This document shows, one piece after another, positions 41,003 through 49,929 of a stretch of 64,000 nt of DNA; positions within the stretch are counted from its first letter, which is position 1; every line of letters begins with the position of its first letter. The DNA comes from Antrihabitans stalactiti (GTDB taxonomy: Bacteria > Actinomycetota > Actinomycetes > Mycobacteriales > Mycobacteriaceae). Under the pieces are notes generated by a model. It did no database searches. It had not been told where the DNA came from and saw nothing but the letters and a program-made list of their open reading frames with translations. A program made the translations under genes and the position numbers. The DNA is taken from positions 62,001 to 126,000 of the forward strand of contig NZ_VCQU01000008.1 in the NCBI RefSeq assembly GCF_012932915.1. The letters are read 5' to 3'.

Positions 41003-42523
41003 TTACTTTTTGGCGCGCCATACGCGTTCGAACGGGAGCCTCCACGCACGTGGGGCGATGAGTTGGTGAATCGCGTTCGGACCCCATGAGCCAGCGTCGT
41101 AACCGCGGACCGGCGGCGGGTCGTCCAGCAACGGCTGCGAAATCTCCCACAACCGCTCGATGCCCTCGGATGTCGTGAACAACGTGTGATCGCCGTGCAT
41201 CGCGTCCAGGATCAACCGTTCGTATGCCTCGAGTACGTCGCCGACTCGATCGGTCTCCTGCATGGCGAACTGAAGGCTCAGCTTGTCCAGCCGCATGCCC
41301 GGACCAGGCCGTTTGCCGTAGAACGACAACGACATCTTCGACGCGTCCGCGAGGTCGAACGTCAGGTGATTCGGGCCGTGGGCGCCGATGCCTGAGCCTG
41401 CGGGGAACATCGAAGACGGTGGTTCGCGGAAGGCGATCGAAATGATGCGTTGGCCGGCAGCGAGATACTTGCCTGTGCGCAGGTAGAACGGCACACCGGC
41501 CCAGCGCCAGTTGCCGATCTCGGCCTTGAGCGCGATGAACGTTTCGGTGTCGGACTCCGGTGAGACGCCAGGCTCCTCGCGATAGCCGCGGACCTGGCCG
41601 CGAACGACATTCGCGGGCTCAAGCGGTTTCATCGAGCGGAAGACCTTGTTCTTCTCGATGCTGATCGCCTGCGGGGCCAGTTCGGTCGGCGGCTCCATCG
41701 CCATGAACGCGAGAATCTGGAACAAGTGAGTGACCACCATGTCCTTGAAGGCGCCGGTCTGCTCGTAGAACTGAGCGCGGCCTTCCAACGTCAGGGACTC
41801 GGGAACGTCGATCTGAATGTGCTCGATGAAGTTTCGGTTCCAGATCGGCTCGAACAAGCCGTTGGCGAAGCGGAACGCCAGGATGTTCTGCGCCGGTTCC
41901 TTACCCAGAAAGTGGTCGATCCGGAAGATCTGGGATTCGTCGAAGACCTCGTGGATGGCGGCGTTCAGCTTGACCGCACTTGCCAGGTCGGTCCCGAACG
42001 GCTTCTCCATGATGATGCGCGCGTTCTTGACAAGACCGGCCTCTTCGAGGGTCTTGACGACGATGGTCGCGGCCCTCGGCGGAACGCTCAAGTAGTGCAA
42101 GAGCCGTGTATCCGGACCGAGTTCGGTCTGCTGCTCCGCGACCGCTTCGGCGAGCACGCCCGGACCTTTGCCCTGCGGGACGTAGGTGACGATTTTCTCG
42201 AATGCGGCCCACTCGTCGGGCGTCAGTTGCTTGCGGCCGAACGAGTGCACTGCCTCTTTTGCGGCGGTACGAAACTGCTCGGTGTCGAGATCGTCGAGCG
42301 AGGTGGCCACGATCCGCATGTTCGGGCACAGGAGGTGCTGCGACAGATAGAAGAGACCGGGAATGAGTTTGCGCTTGGCGAGATCACCGGTAGCGCCGAA
42401 CAACACGACAACGTGTGGGTCTGTTTGCGGAGGGGCGTCTTGTCCCATCTTGGGCCTTCCCGAAGTTGGTCTTTCGCTATCGTCTCCGCCCACGAAGGGG
42501 CGGTGCTCGAAGTCAGGCTTCAC
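41003..42523 (-). CDS. zwf: Glucose-6-phosphate 1-dehydrogenase
   Basis: A 506-residue enzyme that oxidises glucose-6-phosphate to 6-phosphogluconolactone with reduction of NADP. LFGATGDLAKRKLIPGLFYL is the cofactor site, RIIMEKPFGTDLASA precedes the active-site RIDHFLGKEPAQNILAFRFA, which holds the catalytic His, and NWRWAGVPFYLRTGKYLA is the substrate-side block. The GTG at 42523 is supported by the four-base overlap with the ppgK stop; ATG 42448 is an alternative that would remove a polar 25-residue leader. Middle gene of the ppgK-zwf-gnd operon. Confidence 0.96.
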   Translation of the reverse strand: MKPDFEHRPFVGGDDSERPTSGRPKMGQDAPPQTDPHVVVLFGATGDLAKRKLIPGLFYLSQHLLCPNMRIVATSLDDLDTEQFRTAAKEAVHSFGRKQLTPDEWAAFEKIVTYVPQGKGPGVLAEAVAEQQTELGPDTRLLHYLSVPPRAATIVVKTLEEAGLVKNARIIMEKPFGTDLASAVKLNAAIHEVFDESQIFRIDHFLGKEPAQNILAFRFANGLFEPIWNRNFIEHIQIDVPESLTLEGRAQFYEQTGAFKDMVVTHLFQILAFMAMEPPTELAPQAISIEKNKVFRSMKPLEPANVVRGQVRGYREEPGVSPESDTETFIALKAEIGNWRWAGVPFYLRTGKYLAAGQRIISIAFREPPSSMFPAGSGIGAHGPNHLTFDLADASKMSLSFYGKRPGPGMRLDKLSLQFAMQETDRVGDVLEAYERLILDAMHGDHTLFTTSEGIERLWEISQPLLDDPPPVRGYDAGSWGPNAIHQLIAPRAWRLPFERVWRAKK

Positions 42524-43284
42524 GAACCAATTGTGTCAGCAGCCATTGCCGCGCCGACGATTCCAGCGGTGTTAAGTAACGCAGCCGGAACAATCGGAGT
42601 CCTGTTGGTAAGCAACGGAATCCACTTTTCGCTTTTCTTGCTGATGCCGCCGCCCGCGACGAACAAGTCGGGCCACATCAAATTTTCGATCTTGGTCAAA
42701 ACCAGCGAGACTTCCTTGCACCACTTCTTGTAGGACAGCTCTTCGCGCTCCTTGACCGATGATGCGGCGCGGTGCTCGGCTTCTTTACCGTCGACGTCCA
42801 AATGTCCGAATTCGGTGTTGGGCACCAGAACTCCGTTGGTCAGGACCGCTGATCCGATGCCGGTACCGAACGTCAGCAAGATCACGACACCCTTGACGTC
42901 CTTGCCTGCGCCGTACTTGTCTTCGGCCAATCCTGCGGCGTCGGCATCGTTGAGGACGACGACCTTTGCCCCGTCGAGCGCCGCAGTGAACAACGCGACG
43001 GCGTCGCAGTCGACCCACGACGCGTCGATGTTCGCTGCGGTTTTCGCGATTCCCGCCTGGACGACGCTCGGCAGGGTGATCCCCACAGAACCGGTCCAGC
43101 CGAGCTCTTTGACAACCTGTGCAACGGTCGCCGCAACGGCTTCCGTTGTTGCGGGTTGCGGAGTATCGATCCGAACGCGTTCTCCCACAAGGGATCCGTC
43201 GGAGAGGTCGACTATCGCCCCCTTGACGCCGCTACCCCCGATATCGACACCGCAGGCCTGCCTGGATTCTGCCGCCACCGTCAT
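42520..43284 (-). CDS. ppgK: Polyphosphate/ATP glucokinase
   Basis: A 254-residue ROK-family kinase that phosphorylates glucose using inorganic polyphosphate or ATP. CGVDIGGSGVKGAIVDL is the phosphate-binding loop, SWVDCDAV and VVLNDADAAGLAEDKYG contain the catalytic Asp, and LLTFGTGIGSAVL and TEFGHLDVDGKEAEHRAASS follow, all as in Rv2702. The ATG at 43284 has GGAGGT upstream. The stop overlaps the zwf start, so the glucose-6-phosphate produced goes directly to the next gene product. In M. tuberculosis ppgK is far from zwf and gnd, so this linkage differs. Confidence 0.95.
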   Translation of the reverse strand: MTVAAESRQACGVDIGGSGVKGAIVDLSDGSLVGERVRIDTPQPATTEAVAATVAQVVKELGWTGSVGITLPSVVQAGIAKTAANIDASWVDCDAVALFTAALDGAKVVVLNDADAAGLAEDKYGAGKDVKGVVILLTFGTGIGSAVLTNGVLVPNTEFGHLDVDGKEAEHRAASSVKEREELSYKKWCKEVSLVLTKIENLMWPDLFVAGGGISKKSEKWIPLLTNRTPIVPAALLNTAGIVGAAMAADTIGS

Positions 43285-43414
43285 TTCCGACCTCCTCGCA
43301 TCCGAGCGAGTCCAACATTAGGCGCGGCGGAGTGACTGTGGGGCAGGTTCACATCAATTCGATCATCGAAATGGAAACAGCGAGCAAACTCCGAATTACC
43401 GCTGTTGTGAAACG

Positions 43415-44368
43415 TCAGTCGTTGGCGTGCAGGGCGGCATTCAGCTCGACGCCGCTGCCTTTCCAGGCCACGACCTCGACTGCTCCGGTCACCGAGTTGC
43501 GCCGGAAAAGCAGGTTGCTCTGCCCGCTGAGGGTGCGAGCTTTGACGACGGTTCCGTCCGGGCCGGTCACCTTGGTACCCGCGGTGAGATACAAGCCGGC
43601 TTCGAGGACGCAGTCGTCGCCGAGTGCGATCCCGAGCCCGGAGTTTGCTCCCAGCAACGAACGTTTGCCCACGGAGACTCGTTCTTTGCCCCCGCCGGAC
43701 AGTGTCCCCATCGTGGACGCGCCACCGCCGATATCGCTTCCGTCGCCGACGACGACGCCGCCGGAAATGCGGCCCTCGACCATCGACGTACCGAGCGTCC
43801 CGGCGTTGAAGTTGACGAAGCCTTCGTGCATGACCGTCGTGCCGCTGGCCAGGTGCGCGCCGAGGCGGACGCGATCGGCGTCACCGATGCGGACCCCAGT
43901 GGGCAGCACGTAGTCGACCATGCGGGGGAACTTGTCGACCCCGTAGACCGTGACGAAACCGCGCGTCCGAAGCTTCGCGCGAACGGTCTCGAATCCTTCG
44001 ACCGCAGCCGGACCGAAGTTGGTCCAGACGACGTTGGTGAGCAGGCCGAACATGCCGTCGAGGTTCGCGCCGTGCGGCTGGACGAGGCGATGGGAAAGAA
44101 GGTGCAGGCGTAGGTAGATATCGTGCGCATCGACGGGTGCGGCATCGAGATCGGCGATCGACGTTCGGACCGCAACCATGTTGACGTCGCGGGCCTCGTC
44201 CGGACCGACGATGTCGCGGAATTCGGCGGGGATGTCGTCGCCCTCGAGGACAGTCGTCCCTGTGTCGGCAACTTCGCCCAGTTCGGGTGCCGGGTACCAC
44301 GTGTCGAGCACCGTTCCCGAATTGGTGATGTTGGCGATGCCGACGGCTGTTGCTCCTTGTGCGCTCAC
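43415..44368 (-). CDS. dapD: Tetrahydrodipicolinate N-succinyltransferase DapD
   Basis: A 317-residue trimeric left-handed beta-helix acyltransferase that succinylates tetrahydrodipicolinate with succinyl-CoA. The hexapeptide-repeat region is obvious in [60 protein letters not shown] and [20 protein letters not shown]. The length is exactly that of Rv1201c. GTG 44368 starts the family's typical [19 protein letters not shown] lies eight bases upstream, so leaderless transcription is possible. Divergent from the secreted beta-propeller gene with 37 bp between starts. Confidence 0.96.
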   Translation of the reverse strand: MSAQGATAVGIANITNSGTVLDTWYPAPELGEVADTGTTVLEGDDIPAEFRDIVGPDEARDVNMVAVRTSIADLDAAPVDAHDIYLRLHLLSHRLVQPHGANLDGMFGLLTNVVWTNFGPAAVEGFETVRAKLRTRGFVTVYGVDKFPRMVDYVLPTGVRIGDADRVRLGAHLASGTTVMHEGFVNFNAGTLGTSMVEGRISGGVVVGDGSDIGGGASTMGTLSGGGKERVSVGKRSLLGANSGLGIALGDDCVLEAGLYLTAGTKVTGPDGTVVKARTLSGQSNLLFRRNSVTGAVEVVAWKGSGVELNAALHAND

Positions 44369-44405
44369 GTCGAACAAGACTACCGACGACTGTGACGGTG
44401 ACAGA

Positions 44406-45353
44406 ATGCGGTTCGTGAAGCTGATCCCGAGAGTGATTGCGACTGCCGCACTGAGTGCGTCGCTGCTAGCGCTCCCCATGCCCACTGCGACTGCAGCCCC
44501 GATCTGCCCAGGCGCCGGCCAGGCGCCTGTCTTGGTAGCCAGCATCCCGGGTGCATCGCTCGAGGGCGTGACCGTCGATGCGCAGGGCAGGCTCTATACA
44601 ACCGACTTCAACACCAATCGGATCTACCGCGTCGACCGGCCGGGAGCGCCCGCTTACCCGATCGCAACGTTGCCCGGCACCGCCGGTGCGCTGGCGTGGG
44701 CGCCCGACGGCACGTTGCTTGCCAGCTACAGCAATCTGAGCGTGGTCATCGGCGACCTCACCCGACCCGGCGCCATTGCCAGGGTGGACGTGAACAATGG
44801 GGCGGTCAGTCCGATCGCATCCGGCCTCAGCGCTGCGAACGGGATGGACGTCGCGCGCGACGGAGTCATCTACGCCACCAATGATTTCGGCGACCTGGTC
44901 GGACGGGTGTTCCCCAACGGTGCCGTCCAACCGGATTGGGCGCGGCTTCCGAGCGCCAACGGAGCTGTCCTGAGCAGCGACGACGCCTATCTGTACGTGT
45001 CGCGCACCTTCGCCAACCCTGGCGTAAGCCGGATTCCGCTCGCAAATCCCGGTGCCCCCGAATCGCTCGTGACCTTCGGTGGTGGCGATGTGCTGATGGC
45101 AGCCGATGGCTTGACTCTGGATTCGCGCGACCGTCCGATCGTCCCGGCAGACATTTCCGGGCAGATCCTCCGCGTCGACGGACCGAACCAATTCTGTGTA
45201 TTGGCAACGGGATTGCCCTTGTCGAGCGTCGTCACCTACGGCCGCAGCGGCGCGGGCTTCGCCGATGGCAGGCTGTTCCGCGCGGGTTTCGACGGCAACA
45301 TCTACGAGATTCCGGGTGGATTTGACCCCGCCGCCAGGACTGCAACCCCGTAG
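44406..45353 (+). CDS. Secreted beta-propeller (SMP-30/NHL-like) protein
   Basis: A 315-residue exported protein. Residues 1 to about 31 are a Sec signal peptide ([20 protein letters not shown] ... PTATAAP). The mature part has six or so repeated blades of the SMP-30/gluconolactonase type: [72 protein letters not shown] and [20 protein letters not shown]. Acidic residues in the blade starts could bind calcium. Two Cys residues (near positions 34 and 266) may pair. It lies between dapD and dapE, which are neighbours in M. tuberculosis. Ligand or reaction unknown. Confidence 0.85.
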   Translation: MRFVKLIPRVIATAALSASLLALPMPTATAAPICPGAGQAPVLVASIPGASLEGVTVDAQGRLYTTDFNTNRIYRVDRPGAPAYPIATLPGTAGALAWAPDGTLLASYSNLSVVIGDLTRPGAIARVDVNNGAVSPIASGLSAANGMDVARDGVIYATNDFGDLVGRVFPNGAVQPDWARLPSANGAVLSSDDAYLYVSRTFANPGVSRIPLANPGAPESLVTFGGGDVLMAADGLTLDSRDRPIVPADISGQILRVDGPNQFCVLATGLPLSSVVTYGRSGAGFADGRLFRAGFDGNIYEIPGGFDPAARTATP

Positions 45354-45370
45354 CTGTCGGAGGCACGCTT

Positions 45371-45376
45371 TAACCT
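45371..45376 (+). promoter_or_regulatory. Candidate -10 element of leaderless dapE
   Basis: TAACCT followed by seven bases and GTG 45384, with no ribosome binding site in between. Confidence 0.45.
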
Positions 45377-45383
45377 GGACCGC

Positions 45384-46457
45384 GTGACCGCATTGGACCT
45401 GGCCGCCGACCCCATCGCGCTGACCGCTGCGCTCGTCGACATACCGAGTGTGTCCCGTGACGAGCGGGTGATCGCTGACGCGGTCGAGGCTGCGCTGCGC
45501 GAGCAGACCGACGGGTTCGAGGTCATCCGCAATGGAAATGCTGTGCTGGCGAGGACGAATCGAGGTTTGCCCAGCCGCGTGATCCTGGCTGGCCACCTCG
45601 ACACGGTCCCGATTGCCGACAACGTTCCGAGCCGTCGCGACGGCGAAATCCTGCACGGCTGTGGCACGGTCGACATGAAGTCGGGCGATGCGGTGTTCCT
45701 GCACCTGGCTGCGACGGTCCGGGATCTGACCCAGGACGTCACCCTGATCTTCTACGACTGCGAGGAGATCTCAGCCGAGTTCAACGGCCTCGGCAGGATC
45801 GAACGTGAACTGCCGCAATGGCTTGCAGGTGACGTCGCGATTCTCGGCGAGCCGACGGGCGGCTTCATCGAGGCCGGCTGCCAGGGCACTCTGCGAATCC
45901 GGTTGACCGCAGGTGGAACCCGTGCGCACTCGGCGCGGTCCTGGCTGGGTGTCAACGCTATTCACAAACTCGGTCCGGCGCTGGACCGGCTCGCCAAGTA
46001 CGAGGCTCGTTCGGTCGATATCGACGGTTGTGTGTATCGGGAAGGACTTTCGGCCGTGCGGATCGACGGGGGAGTGGCAGGCAACGTCGTCCCCGATGCG
46101 GCGACGGTCGACGTCAATTTCAGATTCGCACCCGACCGAACGGTTGCCGCGGCGACCGAGCACGTCCGCGAAGTGTTCGACGGTTTGGATCTCGGCGTCG
46201 AACTGACCGACAGTGCATCGGGCGCGTTGCCGGGACTGGCGGCGCCGGCGGCTGCCGCGCTCGTCGAGGCGGCGGGGGGCGAGGTCCGGGCGAAGTACGG
46301 CTGGACCGACGTGTCGCGGTTCGCCGCCTTGGGAATCCCAGCGGTCAACTACGGTCCTGGCGATCCGAACCTCGCACACACCCGAGGCGAGCACGTGCCC
46401 GTCGCGCAGATCACCGACGTGACCGCCGTTCTGCGGGCATATCTGACTGCCGAGTAA
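45384..46457 (+). CDS. dapE: Succinyl-diaminopimelate desuccinylase DapE
   Basis: A 357-residue zinc peptidase-family M20 enzyme that releases succinate from N-succinyl-LL-diaminopimelate. [14 protein letters not shown] gives the first metal His and Asp, [14 protein letters not shown] the bridging Asp, [13 protein letters not shown] the catalytic Glu pair and the C-terminal [11 protein letters not shown] the last metal His. The lid domain starts at [20 protein letters not shown]. Homologue of Rv1202. Starts at GTG 45384 behind a leaderless-type promoter. Confidence 0.95.
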   Translation: MTALDLAADPIALTAALVDIPSVSRDERVIADAVEAALREQTDGFEVIRNGNAVLARTNRGLPSRVILAGHLDTVPIADNVPSRRDGEILHGCGTVDMKSGDAVFLHLAATVRDLTQDVTLIFYDCEEISAEFNGLGRIERELPQWLAGDVAILGEPTGGFIEAGCQGTLRIRLTAGGTRAHSARSWLGVNAIHKLGPALDRLAKYEARSVDIDGCVYREGLSAVRIDGGVAGNVVPDAATVDVNFRFAPDRTVAAATEHVREVFDGLDLGVELTDSASGALPGLAAPAAAALVEAAGGEVRAKYGWTDVSRFAALGIPAVNYGPGDPNLAHTRGEHVPVAQITDVTAVLRAYLTAE

Positions 46458-46465
46458 GCACCCGA

Positions 46466-46471
46466 TAGCCT
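46466..46471 (+). promoter_or_regulatory. Candidate -10 element of a leaderless LOG-family gene
   Basis: TAGCCT followed by six bases and ATG 46478; no ribosome site present. Confidence 0.5.
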
Positions 46472-46477
46472 TTGCAC

Positions 46478-47293
46478 ATGGCACCCGACGAGACCGAGAG
46501 TCGACCACTGCAGTCCGGACCCACGAGCACGAAGTTCCGTGGGCCGATCATGCTGCGGCGCGACCGCAAGGCGGAATCGTCCACAACGGACCAACGACTA
46601 CTCGACCAGCGCGGACCGTCCGACTGGGTCCACACCGACCCGTGGCGGGTATTGCGGATCCAGAGCGAGTTCGTCGAAGGATTCGGCGCGCTGGCCGAAG
46701 TGCCCCGTGCCGTAACCGTTTTCGGATCGGCGCGCATCTCCTCCGAGCACCCGGACTATGCCGCAGGGCGTGCGATCGGCGCGGCGCTGGCCAAGGCCGG
46801 CTATGCCGTGATCACAGGCGGCGGTCCTGGCGCGATGGAGGCGGTCAACCGCGGCGCCAGCGAATCCGGCGGCTTCTCGATCGGCCTCGGTATCGAGCTA
46901 CCGTTCGAGCAGGGACTCAACGAATGGGTCGATCTCGGCATCAACTTCCGCTACTTCTTCGCGCGCAAGACCATGTTCGTCAAGTACTCGCAGGCGTTCG
47001 TGTGCTTGCCTGGCGGCTTCGGCACCCTCGACGAACTGTTCGAGGCGCTGACGCTCGTGCAGACGCGCAAGGTCACGCGGTTTCCGATCGTGCTCTTCGG
47101 AACCCAGTACTGGGCGGGCCTGATCGACTGGATCCGGGGGTCGTTGCTGGCCGAGGGGAAAGTATCGGAGCCGGACCTCGAGTTGATCCATGTCACCGAC
47201 AGCGTCGACGAGGTGATTCGGCTCCTCGAGCAGTCGAACGACGACGCTGTCGCGCTCGACGATGATCTGCCCAGGACCGAGGATCTCTGGTGA
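46478..47293 (+). CDS. LOG-family (TIGR00730) Rossmann-fold protein, long form
   Basis: A 271-residue protein. After a polar 65-residue N-terminal part come the TIGR00730 blocks AVTVFGSARISSEHPDYAAG, GYAVITGGGPGAMEAVNRGA, FFARKTMFVKYSQAFVCLPG and GFGTLDELFEALTLVQTRKV. PGGFGTLDEL is the nucleotide-handling motif shared with LOG phosphoribohydrolases. The long N-terminus and ARKxMFVKYS form are typical of the second, uncharacterised subfamily found beside Rv1205-like genes. It ends with a GTGA overlap into the short LOG gene. Confidence 0.88.
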   Translation: MAPDETESRPLQSGPTSTKFRGPIMLRRDRKAESSTTDQRLLDQRGPSDWVHTDPWRVLRIQSEFVEGFGALAEVPRAVTVFGSARISSEHPDYAAGRAIGAALAKAGYAVITGGGPGAMEAVNRGASESGGFSIGLGIELPFEQGLNEWVDLGINFRYFFARKTMFVKYSQAFVCLPGGFGTLDELFEALTLVQTRKVTRFPIVLFGTQYWAGLIDWIRGSLLAEGKVSEPDLELIHVTDSVDEVIRLLEQSNDDAVALDDDLPRTEDLW

Positions 47294-47856
47294 GCGACAC
47301 CCCGTTCTCCGTCTGCGTCTACTGCGCGTCCAGTACGAAGGATCCGGTCTTCGTCGACCTCGCCGCGGCCGTCGGCACCGCGATCGGTCGGCGTGGCTGG
47401 CAACTGGTGTGGGGTGGCGGCAACGTGTCGATGATGGGTGCGGTCGCGCACTCGACTCGCGCGGCCGGTGGACGGACCGTCGGCGTCATTCCGAAGCTGC
47501 TCGTCGCGCGTGAAGTCGCCGATTACGAGGCCGAAGAACTGATCGTGACGGACACGATGCGGCAGCGAAAGCAGGTCATGGAAGACCGTGCCGACGCATT
47601 TCTGACCTTGCCGGGCGGCATCGGCACGCTGGAAGAGGTCTTCGAAGCTTGGACCGGTGGCTACCTCGGCGGGCACGACAAACCAGTGGTACTGCTCGAT
47701 CCGTTCGACTTCTATCGCCCGCTGCTGGACTGGCTGGATAGCCTGCGCGAGCAGGGCTTCGTTGGACAGAGTGCAATGGACAGACTTGTCATCACCACCG
47801 ACATCGACGAGGCGCTCGACGAGTGCGTCCGCGATTCGCAATCGAGAGGGGCGTAG
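47290..47856 (+). CDS. LOG-family cytokinin-type nucleotide phosphoribohydrolase, Rv1205-like
   Basis: A 188-residue protein. SVCVYCASSTKDPVFVDLAA, LVWGGGNVSMMGAVAHSTRA, the active-site MRQRKQVMEDRADAFLTLPG and GIGTLEEVFEAWTGGYLG are the diagnostic LOG motifs. LOG enzymes release the free base from N6-modified AMP; the M. tuberculosis homologue Rv1205 accumulates cytokinins when proteasomal turnover fails. Starts in a GTGA overlap with the longer paralogue, followed 3 nt later by fadD6. Confidence 0.92.
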   Translation: MSDTPFSVCVYCASSTKDPVFVDLAAAVGTAIGRRGWQLVWGGGNVSMMGAVAHSTRAAGGRTVGVIPKLLVAREVADYEAEELIVTDTMRQRKQVMEDRADAFLTLPGGIGTLEEVFEAWTGGYLGGHDKPVVLLDPFDFYRPLLDWLDSLREQGFVGQSAMDRLVITTDIDEALDECVRDSQSRGA

Positions 47857-47858
47857 TA

Positions 47859-49622
47859 ATGGCGTCGCAGCGGACGACCGTCAACTTGTTCGACCTCGCA
47901 CGCAAGTTGCCTGCAATGGCGCCGGACATCGGCAGTATGGCGCGGGGCGCGAAAGGTCTGCTGCAGGATCCGGATTCACCGAACTCCGTCGGGCTAGTCT
48001 TCCAACGCGCGGCCCACCGGCATCCCGACCGTCCTTTCGTCCGCTTCGAAGGTCGATCGATCGGCTACGGCGAGGCGAACGTCCTGGTCAACAAGTATGC
48101 GAGTGTCCTGACCGATCGTGGCGTGACGCGGGGCGACGTCGTCGGCGTCCTAATGACGAACCGGCCGGAGACGTTGTTCGTCATCCTCGCCGCCTGCAAG
48201 CTCGGCGCGACTGCCGGACTGCTCAACCACAACCAGCGCGGCGAAGTGCTGTCCCACAGTCTCGGTCTGCTGAACAGTCGCGTGCTGGTCGTCGGCCCCG
48301 AATGCGGCGATGCGCTCAACGGCATCCTTGTCGAGCACGGCCTGATGTTCTCCGACGAGCTGGAGTATCTGTCCGAGAAGGCGAACCCAGCTGATCCGGC
48401 AGTCTGTGCCGAGATCACCGGCCGCGACCGCGCATTCCTTATCTTCACGTCAGGCACGACGGGCTTGCCGAAGGCTAGCGTGATGAGTCACATGCGATGG
48501 CTCAAGGGCATGGCCGGACTCGGTGCGCTGGGCGTGCGGTTGCGTGGGCAGGACACGCTGTATTGCTGCTTGCCGCTCTATCACAACAACGCGGTGACGG
48601 TAGCGCTGTCCGCGGTGCTCAGCGCCGATGCCACGTTCGCGCTAGGTCGCAAGTTTTCGGCGTCGAAATTCTGGGACGACGCGAATCTCAACAAGTCGAC
48701 CGCGTTCATCTACATCGGCGAACTGTGCCGGTACCTACTGAACCAGGAACCGCGCGACACCGACCGTGAGAACAACATTCGTCTGGCGGTCGGCAACGGA
48801 TTGCGGCCGGAAATCTGGGACGACTTCAAGAAGCGGTTCGGCATCGACCGCATCGTCGAGTTCTACGGCGCGAGCGAAGCGAACATCGCCTTCGTCAACG
48901 CGCTGAACGTCGACCGCACGGCAGGCGTGAGCCCGCTCCCGCACGCCGTCGTCGAGTACGACGACGACACCGGCAAGGCCAAGCGCGGACCGGACGGCAG
49001 ATTGAAGAAGGTCGGGCGCGGCGGCGTCGGACTGCTGCTGGCTAAGGTCACCGACCGCTCGCCGTTCGACGGCTACACCGACAACGCCGCATCGGAAGCC
49101 AAGCTCGTGCGCGACGCGTTCAAGGACGGCGACGTCTGGTTCGACACCGGCGACCTCGTTCGCAAGCAAGGGTGGATGCACATCAGTTTCGTCGACAGGT
49201 TGGGCGACACCTTCCGTTGGAAGGGCGAAAATGTCGCAACCACCGAGGTCGAGGGTGCGCTCGGGGCAGAGACAGCGATCGATCAAGCAGTCGTCTTCGG
49301 CGTCGACATTCCAGGCACCGACGGCAAGGCAGGCATGGCGGCCGTCGTCCTGCACGAAGGCGCGACGTTCGACGGTCCGGCGGTCGGTGCTCGGCTCTTC
49401 GAGCGGTTGCCGGCGTATGCGGTCCCATTGTTCGTCCGGATCGTCGACTCGCTCGAGCAGACGTCGACGTTCAAGAGCCGCAAGGTCGAGCTGCGGAAAG
49501 AGGCCTACTCGCCCGACGCCGAAGGCACCCTGTACGTCCTGGCCGGTCGGGCGGAGGGATACGTCCCGGCATACGAGGGCTACGCCGACGACGTAGCCGC
49601 TGGTCAAGCGCCGCGGGGGTAG
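47859..49622 (+). CDS. fadD6: Long-chain acyl-CoA synthetase FadD6-like
   Basis: A 587-residue AMP-forming ligase of the very-long-chain/FATP type. The P-loop is FLIFTSGTTGLPKASVMSHM; IVEFYGASEANIAFVNALNV, DGDVWFDTGDLVRKQGWMHI and FVDRLGDTFRWKGENVATTE are the FATP-specific motifs. It matches Rv1206 (FadD6) in family and position, between the LOG gene and folP2. It would activate long-chain fatty acids entering lipid synthesis or degradation. Starts at ATG 47859 with GAGAGGGG upstream. Confidence 0.93.
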   Translation: MASQRTTVNLFDLARKLPAMAPDIGSMARGAKGLLQDPDSPNSVGLVFQRAAHRHPDRPFVRFEGRSIGYGEANVLVNKYASVLTDRGVTRGDVVGVLMTNRPETLFVILAACKLGATAGLLNHNQRGEVLSHSLGLLNSRVLVVGPECGDALNGILVEHGLMFSDELEYLSEKANPADPAVCAEITGRDRAFLIFTSGTTGLPKASVMSHMRWLKGMAGLGALGVRLRGQDTLYCCLPLYHNNAVTVALSAVLSADATFALGRKFSASKFWDDANLNKSTAFIYIGELCRYLLNQEPRDTDRENNIRLAVGNGLRPEIWDDFKKRFGIDRIVEFYGASEANIAFVNALNVDRTAGVSPLPHAVVEYDDDTGKAKRGPDGRLKKVGRGGVGLLLAKVTDRSPFDGYTDNAASEAKLVRDAFKDGDVWFDTGDLVRKQGWMHISFVDRLGDTFRWKGENVATTEVEGALGAETAIDQAVVFGVDIPGTDGKAGMAAVVLHEGATFDGPAVGARLFERLPAYAVPLFVRIVDSLEQTSTFKSRKVELRKEAYSPDAEGTLYVLAGRAEGYVPAYEGYADDVAAGQAPRG

Positions 49623-49929
49623 GGCGGTTCTTCCGGCCAATGGAAATGTGGGATAGCACTCGGCAGCCGAGTGGAATCCCACGGTCCTGGTCGATTGCGC
49701 GGGCCCGGGCGGTCGTGGGTGGGTTGGGTCGGATGGTCGATGGAAATGTGGGATAACGCTCGGTAGCCGAGTGGAATCCCACAGTTCTGGTCGGTCGGGC
49801 GGGATTTGGCCAAGGGTTGCGCGGGTTCTCGGGCCGAGGGGGCTGTTGTGCAAGCGCCAAAGGGGTAGGTGGGCTTCGCCGAGTTCGCTGTGGAATTCGT
49901 GACCTCGCGGAGCGTGTCACCATAGAGAT
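49623..49929. repeat. Intergenic stretch with two copies of a 53-bp double-hairpin repeat
   Basis: Two copies, at about 49640-49692 and 49740-49792, lie exactly 100 bp apart in the same orientation and differ at only a few positions. Each contains nested inverted repeats: an outer GTGGGAT ... ATCCCAC (49648-49682 and 49748-49782) and an inner ACTCGG/CCGAGT (GCTCGG in copy 2, giving one mismatch). The rest of the stretch, up to the folP2 start, shows no gene. A CAAGCGCC...GGGGTAG string near the fadD6 stop recurs imperfectly at 49849-49866. Confidence 0.8.

Noticed and set aside
49640-49792. Insertion sequence ends or a transposon
   Set aside because: The two units are direct, not inverted, repeats and no transposase gene lies between them.
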